A stretch of 64,000 bases of DNA, from positions 214,761 through 278,760 of the forward strand of contig NZ_JACNML010000005.1 of assembly GCF_020005365.1 (NCBI RefSeq), given 5' to 3'. The notes under the pieces were generated by a model. It had not been told where the DNA came from. It did not search any database and saw nothing but the letters and a program-made list of their open reading frames with translations. This DNA is from Kangiella shandongensis. Lineage in GTDB: Bacteria > Pseudomonadota > Gammaproteobacteria > Enterobacterales > Kangiellaceae. Positions 59,246 to 64,000 of this stretch are shown piece after piece. Every line of letters begins with the position of its first letter. The stretch's first letter is position 1. The position numbers and the translations under genes were made by a program.

Positions 59246-62104
59246 CTAAATAGCCCACCCGTATGTTTTATGGTCATCTATGGTTGGTGAAAATCCGCGA
59301 TATAAGAATCTATCGGGTAATTCATGTTGATATATGGTCTTTTCTATTTCCATAGTTTCTTTTCCAGTTGGTGTGTACTCTATCTCAACCTCCACTTCTT
59401 TAAGATAACCAGGAGATGTAGGTAGTGACGAACTGTAGTCAACAGTGATGATCTTCTTTTGATAATTAATATCATAAGCAAAAGCAATATCTTCAAGGTC
59501 ATCATTAAACCAGGAGCTATCGGTGTTGTGCTCGATACTGATATTGATCTTAAGCTCATCGTTAAGAGAGTCATTTTCTGCCAAGTATGGAAGGTATACT
59601 TGAAAGTTAGCTACTTTTCTATTTTTTGTAGGAAGAACGGCAAGGAAATTGAATAACTTATCAAAAGCTTCCATTTCCTTTTTTAACTCGCTCTTTATTT
59701 TTGAATGACTTGGATCATGAGGATCTGAAAGAGCTTTAGCAATTTCTATCTGGTTTTCAATTGATTCTCTCTCTGTATTTTCTCCCCAATAATAAGTAGA
59801 ACTTCCCCAGAATGATTCTTTAGCCCATTCCTGTATTGGATCCAGAGCTCCAAAATATTCAATTAAAATACCGAGTACAATAAGAATCGCACCAATGATG
59901 GCGCCGACAATGGTTGCGCCAAACACAAGCAATATGCCACTACCGATAGCTACCAGCGCATTGCCCCAACCTTTTGCATATTTATCTTGAGCAAAGCCGG
60001 ATGCTGACTGTAAAGCGCTGAGCAATACACCGGCTATGCCTGCAAATCGACCTAGCCCTTTTGCAACACTTGAGGCAACAGCAATTGATCTGGATTGTGA
60101 AGCACGTAGCGCGATACTCTGTGCGCGAAATAGTGCATTGTTATTTATGCGGCTGAATAATTTGCTTGAAACCATTGAGCGAGCCGCCTGACCTGCTGAG
60201 GTGCGGAGGAAAGCTTGGCCTGTTTTATAGCTGTCATCAATAGTACTAATACTAGCAACGGTAATATTGACCCAGAAGTTATCACCAATTTTACTAAAGA
60301 TGTCATCATCAGCTGGTGCTTTGTCTTTTTTGTCTAATAAATCAATAATAGACGCAGCGTTTAAAAAAGCTCCTAGTCCATTAGCGGCTGTTTCTAAATA
60401 GCCAAACTGTGGCATTTGATCACGAATACCCGCCGCTGGGCGGATTTCGTAATCTTTAAACTTAATGTACATAAAATCTAGCTCAGCTACAGCAGTGTTA
60501 CTCGGTGCGAGTCTTCTATTGCCAGCATAAACCGTTGTTCTGGAGTACCTGCTAGATTGACTCGAATCTGTTATAACGGTTTCATTTGGCATTTGACCAT
60601 TCACAATAACATCTTCTATTTGTTGTGCAGTTAAAGGTCTTGTGCTCCATTCTTCAATTCGATACATCGAAGAAAAGGATTCACGAATGGCCACATTTCC
60701 TTCTACTATCATGGCTTGGGCCATTTCAAGCCCCATGGTGGTACACATAATATCGAAGCGCTGAAAAGCTTTTTCTGCTATAGCAAGACCTTTATCGAGA
60801 CCTGTTTTCACTACACCAGATAATTTGTGCCATAGATTAAAGTTTTCATCATAATCTTGAGAAATAGCTTTAGCACTTGGTGAGCTTAATATTTTTGTTA
60901 TATAGTCTGAACCAACTTTGGATGTATTAAGATCGGTAACAGCTTGACTTAATAATGCGGTTGTATAATTGATAATTTCTAGGTCTGAGTCTGAACCATT
61001 GCCTTTGACACCATTATTATGGGCGTATCTAATTTGATTCTTTATGGAGTAGGCTAGCTGATGGCCGATTGTATTAGAGTGCAGCTTGACTAGATTCTCT
61101 TGCATTGTGAAGAAATTATCACTTAAATCTACAAAATCTTCTCTTAATCGGTTGGTTTCTTCTGAAACAGGCCTGTCTCCCCAAATGTCTTTAAACCAGT
61201 TCCAATTTTCATCTAGATGAGACTTGATTTTATCGACGGCTCTCGCTGTGGTTAATGGGTATTGATACTCCATATTGAAATTGCTTTGAGTATTATTGAC
61301 CACTAATGTGGTTGCATTAATATCTAGTAGCCTTCCCATGGGGTCATGTAGAGCGACGATTCTTCCTTTAGTTTTACTGTGTTCACAAAAGGCGACTGTT
61401 TTTTTATCTTCAGGTGCAATTCCTGTTTGTGATATCAAATAATCTGATATTTTGTCGACAAGTGTTGGTTTAAACTCTTCAACATGTTGGTCGAGATCTC
61501 GCATTGGAGCCGAGAAATTAGTTTGTTCAGCACTGAGGTCAACAGACGTTAATATGTTTTCACGAAAAGCAGGATTTCTTTCGGCTTCTTCAAAGAAGTA
61601 TGCTGGCCAACGAAATTCACTGTATCCAATTTCAATCTGGGTAGTGGCTTCTGGAACAAAGGCATAAGGATATATTCTGGAGCTGTCCAGCTCCCATTTT
61701 CCAGCTGCATTTCCATCAACCCATTTATACATCTGAAAAGTATATTGGCCGCTACCTTGTGTCTCAGTGTCTGTACGAATTTCACAGGAGTTCTGATCTT
61801 CTGCGCTGGTATGATAGCGAAAAACCAGCCAGTAGCCTTTTCTACTATCGCTACAGGAGTCTTTGTCTTCTACACAGTTTGGAACGAAAATATAAACAAA
61901 GCCCTGTCTAATTCGACGAAGACAGTAATCGTGTTCATTATGCATATTGTCTTCAGCGCTCGTATTTCGGTATTCGTTGGCGATTTCCATTAACACATCA
62001 GGTTTGAAAGCAAACCTTACTGGAAAAATTGGAATAATACTTTGATCGCAAGGTGCGACTGGGTCGTTTGCTGCTTGCGTGGATGATAAATTTTCGCGTG
62101 GCAT
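59246..62104 (-). CDS. VasX-like T6SS effector (pore-forming type)
   Basis: A 952-residue protein. The N-terminus has CDQSIIPIFPVRFAF (19-33), the opening of the VasX/BTH_I2691-type effector region, followed by a CLRRIRQGFVYIFV segment. A helical middle (about 250-680) precedes hydrophobic helices at about 686-705 and 716-752, rich in Gly and Ala like colicin pore domains. A C-terminal domain (755-952) begins EWAKESFWGSSTYYWG. It has no signal peptide. It follows a DUF4123 adaptor and precedes a coupled membrane immunity-like gene, the known arrangement. Membrane permeabilisation is inferred. Confidence 0.8.
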   Translation of the reverse strand: MPRENLSSTQAANDPVAPCDQSIIPIFPVRFAFKPDVLMEIANEYRNTSAEDNMHNEHDYCLRRIRQGFVYIFVPNCVEDKDSCSDSRKGYWLVFRYHTSAEDQNSCEIRTDTETQGSGQYTFQMYKWVDGNAAGKWELDSSRIYPYAFVPEATTQIEIGYSEFRWPAYFFEEAERNPAFRENILTSVDLSAEQTNFSAPMRDLDQHVEEFKPTLVDKISDYLISQTGIAPEDKKTVAFCEHSKTKGRIVALHDPMGRLLDINATTLVVNNTQSNFNMEYQYPLTTARAVDKIKSHLDENWNWFKDIWGDRPVSEETNRLREDFVDLSDNFFTMQENLVKLHSNTIGHQLAYSIKNQIRYAHNNGVKGNGSDSDLEIINYTTALLSQAVTDLNTSKVGSDYITKILSSPSAKAISQDYDENFNLWHKLSGVVKTGLDKGLAIAEKAFQRFDIMCTTMGLEMAQAMIVEGNVAIRESFSSMYRIEEWSTRPLTAQQIEDVIVNGQMPNETVITDSSQSSRYSRTTVYAGNRRLAPSNTAVAELDFMYIKFKDYEIRPAAGIRDQMPQFGYLETAANGLGAFLNAASIIDLLDKKDKAPADDDIFSKIGDNFWVNITVASISTIDDSYKTGQAFLRTSAGQAARSMVSSKLFSRINNNALFRAQSIALRASQSRSIAVASSVAKGLGRFAGIAGVLLSALQSASGFAQDKYAKGWGNALVAIGSGILLVFGATIVGAIIGAILIVLGILIEYFGALDPIQEWAKESFWGSSTYYWGENTERESIENQIEIAKALSDPHDPSHSKIKSELKKEMEAFDKLFNFLAVLPTKNRKVANFQVYLPYLAENDSLNDELKINISIEHNTDSSWFNDDLEDIAFAYDINYQKKIITVDYSSSLPTSPGYLKEVEVEIEYTPTGKETMEIEKTIYQHELPDRFLYRGFSPTIDDHKTYGWAI

Positions 62105-62115
62105 TGTTTTATTCC

Positions 62116-63438
62116 TTATCCTTTTGTTCCTTTGGTATAACGTTCGACAGCATCTTTGGTGCTTTCGTAGAGCAATTTTGATTTTTCTAAGTGGCTGTTC
62201 TTTTGTTCTGATAGGTACTGTTCAATTTGAGACAGATCAAAAGTATGGATCTGTGCCATAAGCTCTGCGTAGCAATAGTCGTATAAAGCGCGTGGTGTGG
62301 TGTAGCCTTTTTCATTGCCTTGTTCACACCAGTTATTAATTTGGTTTCTATTTAGGCTTTCGACTTCCGATGGAAAGTCTTGTCTAATTTCTTTTTCTAT
62401 CAACTTTTTATTCTGTTGCCAGCGGTAGTCCTCAAACAGGCGAAACTCTTCCGTAGTCAGTTCAATTTTGCCTGTGGTCTTCAACTGATGTTCTTGTGAT
62501 AAGTGATAGCTATTGGCAACGCCACCATCGTCATCTTCACAAAAATATGCTCGAATCAACTGCTTGTCGCCATTAGCGCCATACCATTTGCTCACTCGCT
62601 GTGGCCAGCGTTGGATAGATTGTAAATAATGGTTCATGATATTTGGGTCGAAAAAGCGGAAATAGAACCACTTGCCATCAGTATCTCGGATTTTAATGAA
62701 CTTTTTGAGATGAAAAACAATATCATTGATGTCATTCTGGCTATGCAGCAGGATGGCTGTACCTTTTCCCCAATGGTTGCTGAAGAAGTCACGATGAAAT
62801 TTTGGTACTAGATTATCGTCGCCCAGCTGCTCTTCGGTTAGGGTAATATCTATAACGTAGGGAGCCTGTTGCTTGAGTTCTTGAGCCAGCTGCCCGGAGT
62901 AGAGTGACTGTTTCTTAACTTCATCATAATCGTCTAAATCAAACGTTGTTGTGATCCGGTTGCGGCTGGTTGCATCAACTAATAAATAGGTGCGAATGTC
63001 ACTTTTAAACAGTAGGTTCTTAAGCTCTGGGTCGATCCATGGTTGCTGCCATGATGGTTTTTTAGGATCATGTTGATATTGAAGCGAAAGCGAGTCTATC
63101 TCCAGGTATGAGGTTCCCTCGCTATTTAGCGATTCACTATGAGATTCAATAGGTTGCAGCTCACCAATAGCGTAACCCTGCTGTGCGGCCTGTGCTGCCA
63201 GAGATACGCTCTGTTGATCATAGTAGTCCAGTTTATCAAGGTGCTGCTGGATTAAGCGTGAATACTCGATGGATTGTAACTCCAGAGATTCACCAAGCAG
63301 GTGTTTCGCTAATTGCTGGTGCAGCTCGACAGTGTCGCGTGCGGTGCAAGCAACCTGAACAGAGTAGTATTTTATTAGTCCTGAAGCATCCTGTTGCTTA
63401 ACGTGGCAACGGCTTATCCATGTATGTTCTTGTGTCAA
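62116..63438 (-). CDS. DUF4123 effector adaptor with N-terminal extension
   Basis: A 440-residue cytosolic protein. The DUF4123 domain (about 145-290) begins TYLLVDATSRNRI and has WGKGTAILLHS and FRFFDPNIMNHYLQ, typical of adaptors (Tap-1/TEC, VasW) that load effectors onto VgrG. A C-terminal helical lobe follows. The first 130 residues are an extra domain, partly strand-rich (YYSVQVACTA, SYLEIDSLSLQY), not usual in short adaptors. It is first in the minus-strand cassette, 11 bp before the effector, and divergent from hcp. Confidence 0.85.
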   Translation of the reverse strand: MTQEHTWISRCHVKQQDASGLIKYYSVQVACTARDTVELHQQLAKHLLGESLELQSIEYSRLIQQHLDKLDYYDQQSVSLAAQAAQQGYAIGELQPIESHSESLNSEGTSYLEIDSLSLQYQHDPKKPSWQQPWIDPELKNLLFKSDIRTYLLVDATSRNRITTTFDLDDYDEVKKQSLYSGQLAQELKQQAPYVIDITLTEEQLGDDNLVPKFHRDFFSNHWGKGTAILLHSQNDINDIVFHLKKFIKIRDTDGKWFYFRFFDPNIMNHYLQSIQRWPQRVSKWYGANGDKQLIRAYFCEDDDGGVANSYHLSQEHQLKTTGKIELTTEEFRLFEDYRWQQNKKLIEKEIRQDFPSEVESLNRNQINNWCEQGNEKGYTTPRALYDYCYAELMAQIHTFDLSQIEQYLSEQKNSHLEKSKLLYESTKDAVERYTKGTKG

Positions 63439-63528
63439 AACGTTCCTTTGTTTTTGTTATTAATTACCACAATATTTTATTCATTGTGGCTCAGCCTGTT
63501 AACTAAAGATGAGTTTAGGTTCACTTTA

Positions 63529-63544
63529 TGTGACGCATTTCACA
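63529..63544. promoter_or_regulatory. CRP/Vfr-like binding site
   Basis: TGTGA (63529-63533), six bases, TCACA (63540-63544): an exact match to the CRP half-site consensus. It lies in the 230-bp region between the divergent adaptor gene and hcp, where it could act on either side. Confidence 0.5.
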
Positions 63545-63587
63545 AACCTAAAAATTATCTCAAATGTTTTATAGATATGATGATTTT

Positions 63588-63616
63588 TTGATTAGAATAT
63601 ATGTTGGTTGTATGGA
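63588..63616 (+). promoter_or_regulatory. Possible hcp promoter
   Basis: TTGATT (63588-63593), 17 bp, TATGGA (63611-63616). The -10 is weak. The CRP-like site would be centred about 85 bp upstream of the implied start. Confidence 0.3.
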
Positions 63617-63668
63617 GCTGGTCAGATGAGTGGCTCTAGCCAAGGAAACTAAATAACAGGAGAAAACT

Positions 63669-64000
63669 ATGTCTATATTTATGAATTACGACGGCATCAA
63701 GGGTGAAGCGACGGCAAAAGGTCACGAAGACTGGATTGATGTATTGTCATTGGATTGGGGTGTACAGCGTGGGATCACGGCTCGTGTTGGTACGAGCAAA
63801 GATCGTGAAGCGACGTCGGCGGACGTGAGCGAGCTGCGTATCACCAAGTACATGGATAACACCACGCCTTACTTGTTCAAGGAAGCGTGTGTGGGTAAGG
63901 GCAAGCAGGTTCAGTTGCACTTAACGAAGACCGGCGACACGCTGGAGAACTACATGGAGTACAACTTAAAGGACTGCATGATTAGCGGCTACCGCGTGAA
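63669..64000 (+). CDS. hcp: T6SS tube protein Hcp (cut by window edge)
   Basis: About 110 residues of an Hcp are visible. It starts at an ATG with AGGAG at 63658-63662. The sequence MSIFMNYDGIKGEA, DWIDVLSLDWGVQRG, DVSELRITKYMDNTTPYLF and LENYMEYNLKDCMISGY matches the VC_A0017-type Hcp family that forms the inner tube. The C-terminus is beyond the window, where further tss genes are expected because tssE, tssF, tssG, clpV and vgrG are not seen here. Confidence 0.93.
   Translation, partial: MSIFMNYDGIKGEATAKGHEDWIDVLSLDWGVQRGITARVGTSKDREATSADVSELRITKYMDNTTPYLFKEACVGKGKQVQLHLTKTGDTLENYMEYNLKDCMISGYRV

Noticed and set aside
53758..63438. Effector cassette as a transposon, integron or prophage
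   Set aside because: No transposase, integrase, attC site or phage structural gene is seen; the content is adaptor, effector and immunity-like genes only. The palindromic repeats carry no coding capacity of their own.
1..64000. tRNA, rRNA or riboswitch genes
   Set aside because: No cloverleaf with a TTCRA loop, rRNA segment or known riboswitch core was recognised on either strand when reading by eye; a covariance-model search could still find a small RNA.

Overview
The window looks like chromosome of a marine-type gammaproteobacterium. Gene content and order resemble Kangiella-like bacteria, but this is inference because no rRNA or other marker is present. Two housekeeping blocks support the class: algZ-algR-hemC-hemD-hemX-hemY, and cyaY divergent from lptM-dapF-DUF484-xerC-yigB with uvrD further on.

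Layout. 1-4.1 kb: a partial AraC-type regulator, a DUF998 membrane protein, a DUF6869-like protein, aroE, an NhaC-type antiporter and yheV. 4.1-10.2 kb: hemYXDC and a LytTR two-component pair, all on the minus strand. 10.4-17.2 kb: an EAL phosphodiesterase, an esterase, cyaY, lptM-dapF-DUF484-xerC-yigB and a periplasmic NTF2-like protein. 17.3-24.8 kb: a CocE/NonD hydrolase with an ATP-grasp enzyme, a 2-hydroxyacid dehydrogenase with a hydratase-like lipoprotein, and uvrD. 25-36.3 kb: six secreted hydrolases in a row, five S8 subtilases and one metzincin-like protein, each followed by its own hairpin terminator. 36.3-38.3 kb: a 2OG-Fe(II) oxygenase and an orphan TRAP binding protein. 38.3-64 kb: a type VI secretion (T6SS) locus.

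The T6SS locus has ppkA on the minus strand, divergent from tagH-tssJ-tssK-tssL-tssM-tagF-pppA-tssA-tssB-tssC, and hcp begins at the right edge. Between tssC and hcp, on the opposite strand, lies a 9.7 kb AT-rich effector cassette: a DUF4123 adaptor, a 952-residue VasX-like effector with central membrane helices, and an array of related two-helix membrane proteins that are probably immunity proteins (five complete or chimeric, one broken). One array member is fused in frame to a diverged second copy of the effector's C-terminal domain. A 208-bp palindromic repeat is perfectly duplicated in the array, and a 306-bp tract is nearly identical between its two end genes. The locus therefore looks like an immunity bank remodelled by duplication, gene conversion and loss of an earlier effector.

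The protease region has two unexpected features. Three subtilase genes share the same promoter geometry (TTGAxx, 18 bp, TTTAAT). Two of them place a nested terminator-like hairpin with a T-run at almost the same distance after that promoter, which suggests 5'-leader attenuation. Two otherwise unrelated secreted proteins in the array also share a C-(K/R)-GGPKKCG motif.
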